DNA of 64,000 nucleotides, from assembly GCA_023897205.1 (NCBI GenBank), contig JAHWDD010000002.1, positions 2,356,001 to 2,420,000 on the forward strand, written 5' to 3'. The notes beneath the pieces are model-generated. The model was not told the DNA's origin. It made no database searches and saw only the letters and a list, made by a program, of their open reading frames with translations. This DNA comes from Exophiala sp. HKRS030 (lineage: Eukaryota > Ascomycota > Eurotiomycetes > Chaetothyriales > Herpotrichiellaceae). Every line of letters begins with the position of its first letter. The stretch's first letter is position 1. Positions 31,348-42,784 of this stretch are shown here, piece by piece. The translations under genes were made by a program, and so were the position numbers.

Positions 31348-32775
31348 TCATACCAAGGAGAAATTCCATCCCTTCTGTAGCGCCAATTCTAGATACGATA
31401 TTTCGATTCCGTTGTCACGTCTGATCCAAACTTCCTCGAGCAGGTCTTTGGCTCGCGCCACCGTGTTGGTCCGACACTGGTTCAAGACGGAAGAAAATGC
31501 CTCCCTGACGTTGTTCCTCAGCACTTGGTCATCGACGGTGAGTTCCGACCCTGCCGTCAACAGCGGAATGGCCAGAGAGTTCCAGAAGGGGGTTCCGATT
31601 TGAGTCGGCAACACCAGGGAAATGATCTTGAGGGCATATCCGTGTATGCGGCTCGCCACCGACGAATTGTCGGTCCAGGGCATTCCTCCTTGGACGTCGG
31701 TCGTTCTTCGAATTCGACAGACGCGGTACAGGATGATGAGGCCGTGGTTCCGAAAGGCCTCGGCGAAGAGCACGTCTTCGTCTCGGATTCGATCGGGACG
31801 ATACCGACTCGTCAGCGCTAGTTCCAGGGTCCGCTCGTGCTCGGGGTCGCGGGCACCTCCTCGCAGGACCTGCATACAGTAACGCAACAAGAGTCCCAAC
31901 AAGTGGTAGATCTCCACCATGCACCCTGCGAATCGAGCCCCGACGGGCCCGGCGTCGCCGCGGCTGGTGACCGACAGGACCTCCGAAGTACTCAGGGCCG
32001 GTATCTCTCGCGGGTCGACGGAAAAGGAGCACGACATGTCCCACCAGGTGTAGTAGGCGAGGAGTTGTTCGATCTTGGGGTCGCGCGTCGAATCATTCTG
32101 TCGGAGGAGGATTTCCAAGATGGTGCGCGCGCCGATCAGATGCTCTTTGCCGTAGTCGTCAATGTCTTCCATAAACGGCGTGGTGAGACCCAGTAGCATG
32201 ACGGTGTAGAAGCTGGTCTCGAGTGGTACGGCCTTGGAGGTCAATTCCTCGCGACACAGACCCAAGGCGTGGCTCCGTTTCTCGAAGAACTCCACCCTGG
32301 ACTTGGTGGCCCAACAGCCCCTGTGCCCCAGGCTGAAACTCTCCAGGGCGAGGCACAACGCCGGGGAGACTCCGAGATGCTCGATGAGCGGCAAGGAAAG
32401 AGGGTTGAGGTGCAGGTCCAGGACCAGTATCTTGCAGGTCGCATCCATCCACCATTGTAGGAGGCGGGCGTCGATGCGCAGCGAGCAAGACGGTGCCGGG
32501 CATGACGGGGGCCAATCAAACCCCGGCTTCTCCAGGCGCCATCGAGATAGCCTAGCGGTCACGGTGCATTTGATCCCTCGCCGTTGGCATCTGTTGCAGC
32601 TCGGATGCGCCTCGTCGCACTTCACTTTGCCCTTCTTGCATTCTAGGCACCCGTAGCGACTTTTCTGGCGGGGGCGCGCCTCAGCAAGAGCTGGATCGGA
32701 AGCAGCGTCAATGTGAAGGCTCGGGTCGACTGATCTGCCTTGTTTGGAAAATCGTACGCGGAATGCTCTGGGCAT
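31348..32775 (-). CDS. Zn2Cys6 transcription factor (Fungal_trans_2 type)
   Basis: Fungal binuclear-cluster regulator. Intronless, 475 residues from MPRAFRVRF. The DNA-binding cluster CLECKKGKVKCDEAHPSC, continuing NRCQRRGIKC, occupies about residues 43-70, preceded by a basic patch (RPRQKSRYG). The C-terminal 350 residues are helical, with the LGLTTPFMEDIDDYGKEHLIGARTILE and YTWWDMSCSF segments typical of the DUF3468/Fungal_trans_2 class. An upstream in-frame ATG at 32844 adds 23 residues and is less likely. A TATAA on this strand lies about 125 nt upstream of the chosen ATG (around 32900). Wedged between the monooxygenase and nitrilase, it is the likely regulator of that group (inference). 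Confidence 0.9.
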   Translation of the reverse strand: MPRAFRVRFSKQGRSVDPSLHIDAASDPALAEARPRQKSRYGCLECKKGKVKCDEAHPSCNRCQRRGIKCTVTARLSRWRLEKPGFDWPPSCPAPSCSLRIDARLLQWWMDATCKILVLDLHLNPLSLPLIEHLGVSPALCLALESFSLGHRGCWATKSRVEFFEKRSHALGLCREELTSKAVPLETSFYTVMLLGLTTPFMEDIDDYGKEHLIGARTILEILLRQNDSTRDPKIEQLLAYYTWWDMSCSFSVDPREIPALSTSEVLSVTSRGDAGPVGARFAGCMVEIYHLLGLLLRYCMQVLRGGARDPEHERTLELALTSRYRPDRIRDEDVLFAEAFRNHGLIILYRVCRIRRTTDVQGGMPWTDNSSVASRIHGYALKIISLVLPTQIGTPFWNSLAIPLLTAGSELTVDDQVLRNNVREAFSSVLNQCRTNTVARAKDLLEEVWIRRDNGIEISYLELALQKGWNFSLV

Positions 32776-33112
32776 GATATAGTCTGTTGTTCGATGGAAA
32801 GTCCGAAACGCTGAACAGCAAAATGTAACAACGAGCAATGGCAAGGCACGAAGACGATTCCACGATCGAGAGAGAGAGATGGGGTGGGGTGTGGGACCCT
32901 TATAAAATCCACCTACTTAAGCTTCACAGCCAGACAGCCTAAGCCATTCTCGCCAATCTTTCAACCACTACCAGGCCTTTGTCAGGCTTGCCCGGGACTG
33001 GCCAGAGCGGTCCCGGGACTTGCTTAGAGACAGCCAAGTCGGCATGGCGACATTGCTTCGAGGACTAGCACAGCTGCACAGTATAGAGCCCCGGGCATGT
33101 CACATTGTCTAT
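32776..33112. other. Short intergenic region, regulator promoter
   Basis: Holds the 5' region of the Zn2Cys6 gene and the 3' region of the nitrilase gene. A GA-rich tract is present near 32868-32885. No gene. Confidence 0.45.
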
Positions 33113-34255
33113 CTACCAGAGAGGATTCAGATCTAATCCTTCGACTGTCAATTTGAAGGCGTCAGGTCGTGAATAGTGTCCTGTGACATCGAAGTCCAGA
33201 TGACCTCGGTCGCAGTCGTCAAAATCGACCTCGACGTACAAAAGGTCGTCTTCCCGCTCCCAGATTGGCCCAGCGATCGTCTCACCGAACGGGTTGACGA
33301 TGCATGAGCCGCCAATTGACACGAATTGCTCGCCGTCGCCCGCTGAATCATCCGTCTGCCTCCAAGTCGGGATGTTATTATCGTCATTCCCAACAGTCTT
33401 ATGGGTTTCTTCCGTCTTGATATCGAATAGCAAGCCGTTGGCGAGTGTCCGGGACTTTTGATCTTCAACAACAGGCCGTGTCCCTGCGATCCACCTAGGC
33501 AAGTTCTTCTTCTTCATACATTGGTTTGCGCCTAGCACGAAACAGCGTCCTTCGAATGCTATCGTCTGCATCAGCGACTGCCAAGTAGGACGCGGGTCTG
33601 CTGTCGGCGCCAACCACAAATTCACGCCCTGACTGTAGAGACTGTATCGAAGTAGAGGCATATAGTTTTCCCAGCAAATGGCGCAGCCTATGACCACTCT
33701 GATGCCATTTATCGTTGTAGTGACGGCTTTCAAGGTGGATGCAGCCCCTTGACCCCAGACCAGTCGCTCCGAACCTGTCGGCATAAGCTTGCGCCGCTTC
33801 CCTATAACGCCACGCTCAGGGTCGACGTAAAGAGCTGCACAATACAGGCTACCGCCTGCTTTCTCCACGACACCAGTGATAATGAACACTCCGGTTTCGC
33901 GAGCGACTTTCTCGAGGTACTCGCGCGTGCCATCGCCACGCTGGCCCAGGACCTCGTCTACGGGTAGCTTGTTTTCGATCCAGGCGTCGCCTGCTCCGTT
34001 GGGTGTGTCACCGAGATCAACCGCGGATTTCGCATATGCGAGGAATTGGTCTCGACCGGTATCCGACCTCGAGCCCACAAGAGTCCCGAACGAGCAGGTT
34101 CGTGGATAGCCACCGAGGTAGGCTTCGGGGAAAAGCAGAATAGAAACGCCCTTTGCTACGGCACGTTTCGTGGTGTCCCGGAGGGCTGACAAGGTCAGGC
34201 TGAGCGAGGAGAGAGTGTGTGATTGCGCAAGACCGATGGTCATCCGCTGAGGCAT
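33113..34255 (-). CDS. Nitrilase (carbon-nitrogen hydrolase superfamily)
   Basis: Hydrolyses nitriles to carboxylic acids and ammonia. Intronless, 380 residues. The catalytic triad is visible: Glu44 in LLFPEAYLGGYP, Lys156 in GKRRKLMPTGSER, and Cys194 in IGCAICWENYMP. The CxWEN form and the HxxLxPT-like sequence place it in true nitrilases (branch 1) and not amidases or omega-amidase types. The C-terminal DFDDCDRGHLDFDVTGHYSRPD matches the conserved end. The region between about residues 260 and 310 (DQKSRTLAN to DDSAGDG) looks like a polar insert. A Met four residues in (MTIGLAQ) is an alternative start. Together with the permease, SDR and BVMO it suggests use of a nitrogen-containing organic compound as nutrient. 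Confidence 0.94.
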   Translation of the reverse strand: MPQRMTIGLAQSHTLSSLSLTLSALRDTTKRAVAKGVSILLFPEAYLGGYPRTCSFGTLVGSRSDTGRDQFLAYAKSAVDLGDTPNGAGDAWIENKLPVDEVLGQRGDGTREYLEKVARETGVFIITGVVEKAGGSLYCAALYVDPERGVIGKRRKLMPTGSERLVWGQGAASTLKAVTTTINGIRVVIGCAICWENYMPLLRYSLYSQGVNLWLAPTADPRPTWQSLMQTIAFEGRCFVLGANQCMKKKNLPRWIAGTRPVVEDQKSRTLANGLLFDIKTEETHKTVGNDDNNIPTWRQTDDSAGDGEQFVSIGGSCIVNPFGETIAGPIWEREDDLLYVEVDFDDCDRGHLDFDVTGHYSRPDAFKLTVEGLDLNPLW

Positions 34256-34494
34256 GCTGGCACTGTGCGTCCGTGATTGGTAGATCTTTGGGTCTGGTTG
34301 CAGCGCAAGATAACTTCACCGTCTGTGAAGAACAAACATTCAATACTGACTGTGGATGTCATGATGGCTTATATGCCCAGGGGAAGTAAATGCAAAAATG
34401 CCACTGAAGAGACCTCGTCGCGCATCCATTCCAGTCTCGCCTGATAAAACAGTAACTACGGACTACACTAGGCCTGATTCGTGTCTCCTTTCGC

Positions 34495-34850
34495 ATGGCA
34501 TCCGAATTCGGCAGGAAATTGTACAATAAAGTGGACCTTTACTTTGTGATAGACCAGGCACGCGCTAGATCAGTCTTGGATCTTGCAGCGTCTGTTCTCC
34601 TGGAGGCGCAGGAATGTCTTTTCTGCTTTAGTGAGTCTCACACATTCCAATGACTAATTTAACACCGATGGTGCTTCGCGACTAATGGACAGACATGGAG
34701 ATTGGGGAGCAGTACATGAATGTCCTTGAGTCCCGAGATCTGAGCGATGCAAACCACAAATTGGTTCGAAGTGCACCACTCTCGTCACTGGGATCCAGAG
34801 CTTACTCTGTCCAACCCTCCAGGTCTCAAGTTGCTCGTATGGGGAATTAA
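34495..34850 (+). CDS. Small two-exon gene, function unknown
   Basis: Exon 1 is 34495-34630 and exon 2 is 34693-34850, joined over a 62-nt intron with consensus GTGAGT donor, TAAC-like branch context (GACTAAT) and CAG acceptor; the joined frame encodes 97 residues and stops at 34848-34850. Exon 1 has protein-like composition (NKVDLYFVIDQARARSVLDL). I do not recognise the product. It has no signal peptide or membrane segment. It lies between the nitrilase (divergent) and RPA190 (convergent, 134 nt from its stop). It could be a real short gene or the remains of a longer one, and chance cannot be excluded for such a short model. Confidence 0.35.
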
Positions 34851-34984
34851 TGGCTGGAATTTGAGGAAACTACGGACTTGGGTCTTCATCAATTCATTCT
34901 CGGAACGCCCGCCCGCTGTATTTACATGCCGCCAAAAGATTCTTTCCAAGTCCCACTGCCTAAGGCGCCTATTCCATTCCATCC

Positions 34985-37900
34985 CTAATGAACTGGCATG
35001 ACAACATCAAACGATCCAGTACCAATGTTTCCTCTACGGCCAGCAACAATTCTCGCACTGGGTCCAAGCAATGGATCGTTTTCGCCAAACAAAACCGCGT
35101 CTTTCAGGAAACCCATGACTGTCTCGAAACTCATCTTGGCCAGCACACTGCCTCCCTCCTTGACAAGTCCATGTCGACTGAATGGTTGATATGAACCAGA
35201 TTGCGTCATGGCATCTGCGATCAGATTCAAGTGTCGAGAATCAACTGAAATGCCGTGGCCCTTGAAAACACCGTCTATTTCTTTGATAATGGTCATCCGA
35301 GCAGCCTCCACGCCATAATACTTCAGCATATCGTGGACTGAGTTCGTGTACAGCGAGTGTGGCATAATCTGATCTTGATAATCACGCATGGCAAGGAGAT
35401 TGACGCCCTCTGTGGTAATAACAGGCTCCTTCTTGATATCCTCTTTGCCAGTCTCGGGGTTGACTTGTTTGACAGGCTTACCATCAGGGCCGTGGACCTC
35501 TTCCATGAACTGCGAGCACACGCCCAGACCTGGAATAGATTGGATGACCGCGAGATGTGCGCATCTTTCCAGCATCGGAAGAAGCAGAAGCTTGGGGGTG
35601 TTGGTGTCGTAGCTCAAGATGATGCGGCATGATTTACCTCCACTTTTGGCGAAATTGAAGCGTGTAAGGTGAGGTATGCTGGCTTTGAGTTGATCCTGTC
35701 TCGCCTCGTCTTCCGAATCTACCGCATCATCAGGATCGCTCTCGTCCGGATTTTGTTCTCGCAGCGTTTGGGACTGCTTCTGTTTGCGTGAATTCTTCGA
35801 GGGCGCCTCATCCCCATGTGTTTCGTCATCGCTGGCCATGGATTCGTCGTCCGATTCGTCGGCGATGTCTTGTTCGTCATCATCGGGTTCGTCATAAGTA
35901 TCCTCCCTTCTTCTCCGTGCCGCGGCGTCTTTTGCATCATCAGGATCTGCGTCTTCATCTATGTCGTCTTCACCGCCTTCTCGATCCGTGATTCTTGTTC
36001 TCATCGGTCGAGCTTCTTCAACGACACCTACAGAGACACCAACAGCGGGGACAGCGGCAGTCGTCTCTGAGAGGGATGCTTCCCGCGCCTTCTTCTTGAA
36101 CTCATCCTTGATCATTTTGTCCAAACGGGGCAAAAATCTCTTTTCCAGGCAACGTCGCACATCCTCCCGCTTGATCGCGTATTCGGTCTCGTACTCCTCT
36201 GGCTCATAAAGCTCAATCCGAATATCGTAAAGTCTTTCGTGCTCGTGTCCAGATCCGGTCCCGGGTTTCTCAGTCACCAAGAGCTTGTCAATCACATGGG
36301 CAAGAGGGAGTCGACTGATGCTCTTTGCGAACGTTTCACCATCGGCGACTGTCATCTCTTCGATTGGATTAAGGGTCATGGTTGGGGTCATAATCTTGGC
36401 CGACGCAGTCATGATGATTTCTCGAAGTCGAGGTATACCGAGAGTCACGTTTTTGGCGGAATGACCAGCTAAATGGAAGGTGTTCAAGGTCATCTGCGTG
36501 GAGGGTTCACCAACAGACTGAGCTGCAACCACACCGACTGCTTCACCGGGCTCCACTATCGACCGCATGTATTTCAAGTCCATGATTGACTGGAATGTTT
36601 TCTTGCTGATAATGCCCCCGGGGTTCGTCTTCTTATCCCTGATCAGCTTGTCGGGGTTCTCTTTGATGTAAGCGCTCAGTTCTGTTGCGAACGACTCAGA
36701 TGTGCTGCCGAAATTGCTTGCAGGACTGAAAAGACTTGTCAAGGGATCCCGAGGCTTGTTCTTTCTCACCGATTTCAGAATCCCTTTCTGTTCTTCGGCT
36801 AACCCTTCGTTTGGTAATCTTTCTAGCACTTCTTCCGCTTTCATGAGCGTGGCAACGGACTGGCTGTTCTCAGCTAGAAACGTAAATTCCCGGAGGTGCT
36901 TTTGCTTGGTGACTTCCAACCCGTCCTCGCCGTACAGAAATTGGAGCACGTTGCCGTTTGAGGTTTCACGGACGGAAGTATCGTACTCGGTACGTGCGCC
37001 TTCAAGACCTTTAACGATACACCGTTGAAGGTAGCCTGACTTGGATGTCTTGACTGCAGTGTCGATCAAGCCTTCTCTTCCGGACATGGCATGGAAAAAG
37101 TATTCTTGAGGCTTGATACCTGTCAAAAATCGCCCCGAAACATATCCACCAGCTACCGGGTCGGTCTCGAAAGCGCGGAATGACGGTAAAGTCTTCCCAC
37201 TGACCATAGTAGGTACTCGTCTACCTTCCAAAACCTGCTGTCCCAGGTTACACGAGATCAAATTTGCATTGACACTCGATCCCTTGGCTCCAGAGATTGT
37301 CATTGCTTGCATCTGATTTCTGGGGAAGGGTTTTCGAAGACCAGCTGGCAGACAACTCTTTGAAACATTGTCTGTGATTGATTTGACCTTGGCCTTGTAG
37401 AGCTGATCCAGTCCATTGAGCTGCTCGTCGTTTCGAAGGACATTCTCCAGTCTATTAAGGAGTTGAGGGTTTTCTTGGTCGATTTTGTCCTTGTCCAGGG
37501 TGACATACTCCGCCGAGGTCTCAAGACCAAGGCGTTTACCCCTGATCAACTCCTTCCGACGCAAGTCGTCGCCCTCTTTGGTCAAATACAGGTCGTCCAT
37601 TCCGCAAGACCATGCGCGCTCATTCAGAACTCGCGTCAAAAGTCGACCCATAATACTAAGCAGCTTTCCGGCCGTAATATGTCCGTAGAGTTCGTGAATC
37701 GAGTGGACTAAGCCGCCAGCACTTGGACCAAGTTGACTCTTGTCCAGGATTCCAGAAAGATGCTCGCCGTCACGGAAAATAACTATTTGCTCGGTGTCGC
37801 GGAAGATCACACTTTCGCTGGTCACATCCCACTTTGAACTGTCGTTAGTGGTCTTCTCGCCCCAAGAGTCTGAGGAGGTAGACGACTTGCTCGTAAGATT

Positions 37901-40255
37901 CAGGCCATCAAACCTGTCGGGCGTGATGTTCTTTAGCACTGTGGTGACAACTTGCTTACCAGTCCACATCATCTTGGGCTTCAAAATGGCAGGCGGTACC
38001 ATCTGAATTCTCTCGAATACCGTGTTATAGTCTTCAGGTCTCAAACAGCTGTAGAGAAGTTGCTGATACTGTTCTCGGTCGAGAAAAACATCCCGGCTCG
38101 TGAATTGGACGCCCATTGATATGTGATCCTGGATTAAGCCACGCAAAGGCTTTCCTGCAGTTGCAGACAAGTATTGGTGGTCAGTATCGGCGATCTGAAG
38201 AGCTTCGGTACGAGCCAGCTCATTTTGTGGAAAGTGCATGTTCATCTCGTCACCATCGAAGTCAGCGTTGTAGGTATTGCAATTTGCGTAGTGCATTCGA
38301 ATCGTCTTCTGTCCCGTCAAGACCCGAGCACGGTGACCCATCATGGAAGGCTTGTGTAGGGTGGGCTGACGATTCATGATGACCACATCACCTGTTTGGA
38401 GGTGTCGATAGACCTTCTTCCCTATTTCACCCTTCGATCCCGGTATCACGGATGTCATGAGTTGTTTCGCAATGGCTCTGCGTTGATCTTCGGTTTTGCG
38501 CTTTAAACTTAAGACCTGCCCATTCTCGTTCTCCACGGCAGCGGCACCTGGGTATTTGTCTGGGCCATTAATGACTGCCTTGCACAATTCGTCAAAATTG
38601 TGACTTGTGACGGGTTCCGGATATGTGAGCTTCTTAGCGAACACAAGAGGCACACCGATTTCGTTGGTTTCGATATTCGGGTCAGGTGAGATGACGCTGC
38701 GAGCTGCAAAGTTGACACGCTTCCCCATCATGTGCATGCGGAACAGGCCTTCCTTTTTCTCCAGTATTTGCTTGATACCCTGGTCTACAGGCTTCCCGGA
38801 CGCCGGCAACGGTGAATCGATGAGTGCATTGACTGTCTCCTGTAGCACGATCATTGCCTGGATGTTTTCGTTCAAGCTCCGCGGTCGGATAGTTTTGTCC
38901 GTTCGCGCTTTCCTGTTCTCTCTACTGATATGTCGGACATCATTGGCAGCTTTGATGATCCGATTCAGTACTCCATTGATCTGAGCCTCTGTCATCTGTT
39001 CTGCACCCTGTCTGGCTAAGGGTCGATACTTGTTGGGCGGGACAAGAACGGCTGTCATAAAGAACATATCTGGTGACACGAGTGCCTGCTTCCGACTCGA
39101 ATTCGACCCGTATAGAAGATTGAGAACTTCCACTTCGCGTTCGAAAAGTAGAATGAGGGCGGCTTGCACTTCTTTTGGAGTCATGTAGTGCTGCACATCA
39201 TCCTCATTTTCAAGCTCCGCATTCTTAGACGCGGATGTGGTCTCCAAGGCATTACGCAAAGCGATTTCCTCCTCGGCACCGTGTGTTTCGGGAGCAGTGG
39301 TTTGGCTGGCATCTGCCATGTTAACGTCGTCATCGTGAATGCCATTGACTAGAGGCTTCTTCACAGGCGCTTCTTGTTGCTTTCTCTCTGACAAAAGATA
39401 GATCAAAGGATTCGGGACCTTCATACCCAAAACACGCATTGCTTCTCTCTGTCGTTGTTGTAACGGTTTTCTGAAAATCTTGACGTTGCGATCTTTCCTG
39501 AAGTTCACACTAGCCCCGCTGCAATTTGCGCACTTTTTGAGCAAAGGAACTTCTTTCAGAAAGTCGGTGATAACCCGTTTCCGCGCGTCGATCGCAATAT
39601 GATTGCGGGTCAGAGCCTGTTCGTCAAGCAGACCCTTCCTTCGTGCACGTTTGATGGCCTTCTCCGTTGCCTTTGTTCTCCGCTCGATCAGATCATCAAT
39701 GTCTTCATCTTCATCAGCTTCCAATATATCTTCAACGACGTCATCTGTCTTTTGCCTCTTCGGTCGGCGTCCACCCAAGTGCATATCTTTGATGGCTTGA
39801 TAGTCATCGACAAGACCATATTCCAGGAGGCGCAACGCACAGACGGTCTGGCTGATTACGTTTCGAGGCGCCTTGAAGCGATGACAATAGGCACATTTGG
39901 CTCGAAGCAGACGCAAAGTCACGTCCATGTATTGTGGGTGGTAGCAAGGGACTGGTAGCTCAATGTGGCCGCAATGACCTGCGCAGTGAATAGCGTTCAT
40001 TCGACATGATGAGCAGCTGCGGCCTTGTCAGTAGGGCCAAAATTTGCTATAGCCATCAACGTACTTTGCATCTAGGGCTGAGATTGCACCAAGGGCGAGA
40101 TCATGCAATCCTCCTGGGATTGGACCAAACATAGAATCGAGCGCTGGTGAGACATGAATTTGCTTAACTGAAATCTTCCTGATTTCTTCGGAGGGCAGCC
40201 GGGAGAAGGCCAGGCCAGCGGTGGCCGAGGGAAGAGGTTTTGGATAGCCCGCCAT
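34985..40255 (-). CDS. rpa190: DNA-directed RNA polymerase I largest subunit RPA190
   Basis: Catalytic subunit of Pol I, transcribing rDNA in the nucleolus. Exons on the minus strand are 40255-40065 and 40016-34985 over a 48-nt intron; total 1740 residues. The acceptor GCCGCAG at 40017-40023 is preferred because it alone keeps frame and yields the conserved zinc-binding CSSC...CAGHCGHIELPVP block. The catalytic metal site NADFDGDEMNMH lies at about residues 646-657 after the RQPTLHKPSMMGH block. Further landmarks are the bridge-helix/trigger-loop region (ISGAKGSSVN, QPEYFFH-like PQEYFFHAMSGREGLIDTAVKT) and GEPSTQMTLNTFHLAGHSAKNVTLGIPRLREI. A long acidic Pol I-specific linker (DEDADPDDA... DDEQDIADESDDES) sits in the jaw/clamp region. 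The C-terminus ends GRRGNIGTGSFDV. The ORF is intact over 5 kb, which speaks for good base accuracy in this window. Confidence 0.97.
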
Positions 40256-41032
40256 GGCGCATCAATGCCATAACCCAGCAAGCCCGAAGTCTTCAATAGT
40301 GGTAGCAGACACAGACACAATACTGAACAAGAAATCGTCGCAGCGCTGTAGTGCACTTTTTTTGAGGCTGCGGGGATCAGCAACTTTTTTTGACCTCCGA
40401 GATTTGGAGTTTCGGCATCGGTGAAATATATGTCCGAATTCGTGAATCACATAAGCCGTCGATAATGGATCCTCTATCAGAGCATATCTACACGTATTTA
40501 ATAATGGACTGGCTACTCTCATAAAACAGCAGGGAATAATCGTTTTAGTTGATAAATGCAGCTATGAAGACTCTCGAATCACGGCAGTACGTGGCTGGAC
40601 CGCGAATGCGCCACATTCACGCAGCATTGTTAGAAGCCTATCTCACAGGAAATCATCAGGCTGTTTGCAATGGTGCAATGGATAGAGCTTCCATGTAGCA
40701 TCGAACAAAAGGACTAGGTCATCTTCACCATCCATATAGGACGATGCCCAGTGTTGTTGTGTGAGGCAGGTGTCTTTCAAGATGGAGATTCGAGCCTTCA
40801 CGCTGTTTGTGAATCTAACGTTTCAGATCAATCACGTGCAAAAGGCGGCAACATTTCTGTGCCTGGTTTGGGAATGTGTATTAAATCTTTCAGACCAAGC
40901 GCAGAACTATCACCACTGTAGGCTACTCGTAAAACTCATATTGCGACTTTCCCTGCAGTAGCACGCCAGAGTGGTACAGCCGTCGGAGCTGACTTTCGCG
41001 GTCTCTTCAGTGAGTCTTCCTCTCGATACAAA
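40256..41032. promoter_or_regulatory. Divergent promoter region between RPA190 and PRP3
   Basis: A 777-bp region shared by two housekeeping genes. No further gene recognised; T-runs near 40358-40390. Confidence 0.45.
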
Positions 41033-42784
41033 ATGGCAGGAAAGTCGACCAAAGTGCTGAAAAGACTACACCTGGAAGACCATGACGATGATGCACAGAA
41101 ACGAGCTAGATCTAACGATGGCTCCCCTCGTCCTACCACACCAGCAACTGGGGCTTCAGGCGGTAGACCTGACGTGAATCAGGCCATCGCTGCGGCCAAA
41201 GCAAGAGCGGCGGAATTGAAGGCCAGGCTGAACAAGCAGAGCACAACACCGTCGAGCGCCCCAGCAACTGCCTCCCCAACTCCTCCACCATCTGCTACAA
41301 GCAGCAAGATTGCTGAGCTCAGGGCACGTATTGCAGCGGCAACAAGTCGATCATCTACATCGAGCCAACAGAGGGACCCGTCCAGTGCGACGCGTACCCC
41401 GCCTGTTTATAACGATGATAGCTCGAGAGGACGTGGCGGTCTTGACATCGGTCTACATCCTGCGCTGCTTGCAGATACACAACCAGATACTCAGAGAAAT
41501 CAAACAAAAGCGCGACCACGATTTGGGTCAGGGCTAGGAAATCAAAGAACCGAGTCCCCGGCTCCGCAAAAGGCGCAGCTGGATTTGTCTGCGCCTACTT
41601 TCGAAGAATTGAAGGACAATCCGTACTTTGATACAAGCCTTGGTCCTCGAAATGTCATTGCAAAGGCACGGCAGTCCCGACAGCTCGTCTTCAACCAAAA
41701 AGGCAAATATATCGCACAAGCCGCCGCTCTTCGACGGCAAGCCCAGCTTGAAGAGACAAAGAGAAAGATCGCCGAGCGCACGCGTCTTGCGGGTCTTGAA
41801 GAAGATCTCAACGCAGAAAGAGGCTTCCTCGTGCCCGCACCTCCAGAAATTGAATGGTGGGACGAAGGCCTCGTGGACGGCCAATCTTACGACGTGATTG
41901 ATGATCCTTCCAAGCTCAAGATTGACACGCCAGACTCCATCATCACGATCTACATCCAACACCCTGTCTTGATCGAGCCTCCTCAGGAGAAACACATCCC
42001 GGCCCCCAAGCCTATGTTCCTGACAACCAAAGAGCAGAAAAAAGTGCGCCGCCAACGCCGTCAAGCCGACCTAAAGGAAAAGCAGGCAAAGATCCGCTTG
42101 GGTCTTGAACCTCCTCCTCCGCCAAAGGTCAAGAAGAGTAACCTCATGCGTGTTCTGGGTGAAGAAGCCGTCAAGGATCCCACGGCCGTCGAAGCCCGCG
42201 TCAACCGCGAGATAGCCGAGCGTCAACACACCCACGAAGAGGCCAACGAGTCACGCAAACTCACCAAGGAGCAACGCGCCGAGAAACTCGCACACCAACA
42301 GGAGGAAGACGCCGCGCGGGGCATCCATGTGCGCGTCTACAAGATCGACAGCCTCGCCAACGGCAAGCACCGGTACCAAGTCGCCGTGAACGCGGAACAG
42401 TACGCCCTCACCGGCGTCGTGGTCGTGCACCCGAAACTCAACCTCGTGGTCGTCGAGGGCGGCGAACACTCGATTCAAAAGTACGACAAGCTCATGCAAA
42501 GCCGGATCCGGTGGCAGGAGATGGAGGCCCCCCGGGCCGTGGAGCAGGGCAACCGCGAGGTCCTGGCCAAGTGGCTCGAGGCCGAGGACGAGAACGGCGA
42601 GTTGAAGGACCTCAGCACCAACACCTGCGAGTTGATCTTCAAGGGTGAAGCCAAGCAGCGCAGTTTCAGGAAATGGGTGGGCGCTCGGACCTGCGAGACG
42701 GACACCCAGGCCAAGGATGTGCTGAGTCGTGCGAAGATGGAAAGTTTTTGGAACCTGGCCAAGAGCTGGAAAAAGGACTTTTAG
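41033..42784 (+). CDS. prp3: U4/U6 small nuclear ribonucleoprotein Prp3
   Basis: Core protein of the U4/U6 and tri-snRNP particles, needed for spliceosome assembly. Intronless, 583 residues. The N-terminal third is low complexity (Ala, Pro, Ser, Thr) with short coiled stretches (AAAKARAAELKARLNKQ). The PRP3 domain begins around FEELKDNPYFDTSLG and includes RQLVFNQKGKYIAQAAALRRQAQLEE, EIEWWDEG and the YIQHPVLIEPP segment. The C-terminal DUF1115 domain, which contacts RNA, contains HPKLNLVVVEGGEHSIQKYDKLMQSRI..RW and ends in SFWNLAKSWKKDF. The 3' half is richer in G/C at third positions than the 5' half. Its partner HUB1/Snu66 pathway member lies at 8 kb, but this is probably coincidence. Confidence 0.96.
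   Translation: MAGKSTKVLKRLHLEDHDDDAQKRARSNDGSPRPTTPATGASGGRPDVNQAIAAAKARAAELKARLNKQSTTPSSAPATASPTPPPSATSSKIAELRARIAAATSRSSTSSQQRDPSSATRTPPVYNDDSSRGRGGLDIGLHPALLADTQPDTQRNQTKARPRFGSGLGNQRTESPAPQKAQLDLSAPTFEELKDNPYFDTSLGPRNVIAKARQSRQLVFNQKGKYIAQAAALRRQAQLEETKRKIAERTRLAGLEEDLNAERGFLVPAPPEIEWWDEGLVDGQSYDVIDDPSKLKIDTPDSIITIYIQHPVLIEPPQEKHIPAPKPMFLTTKEQKKVRRQRRQADLKEKQAKIRLGLEPPPPPKVKKSNLMRVLGEEAVKDPTAVEARVNREIAERQHTHEEANESRKLTKEQRAEKLAHQQEEDAARGIHVRVYKIDSLANGKHRYQVAVNAEQYALTGVVVVHPKLNLVVVEGGEHSIQKYDKLMQSRIRWQEMEAPRAVEQGNREVLAKWLEAEDENGELKDLSTNTCELIFKGEAKQRSFRKWVGARTCETDTQAKDVLSRAKMESFWNLAKSWKKDF

Noticed and set aside
41033..42784. Functional link between PRP3 and HUB1 because both act in splicing
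   Set aside because: They are 33 kb apart with many unrelated genes between; housekeeping genes are not expected to cluster by function here.
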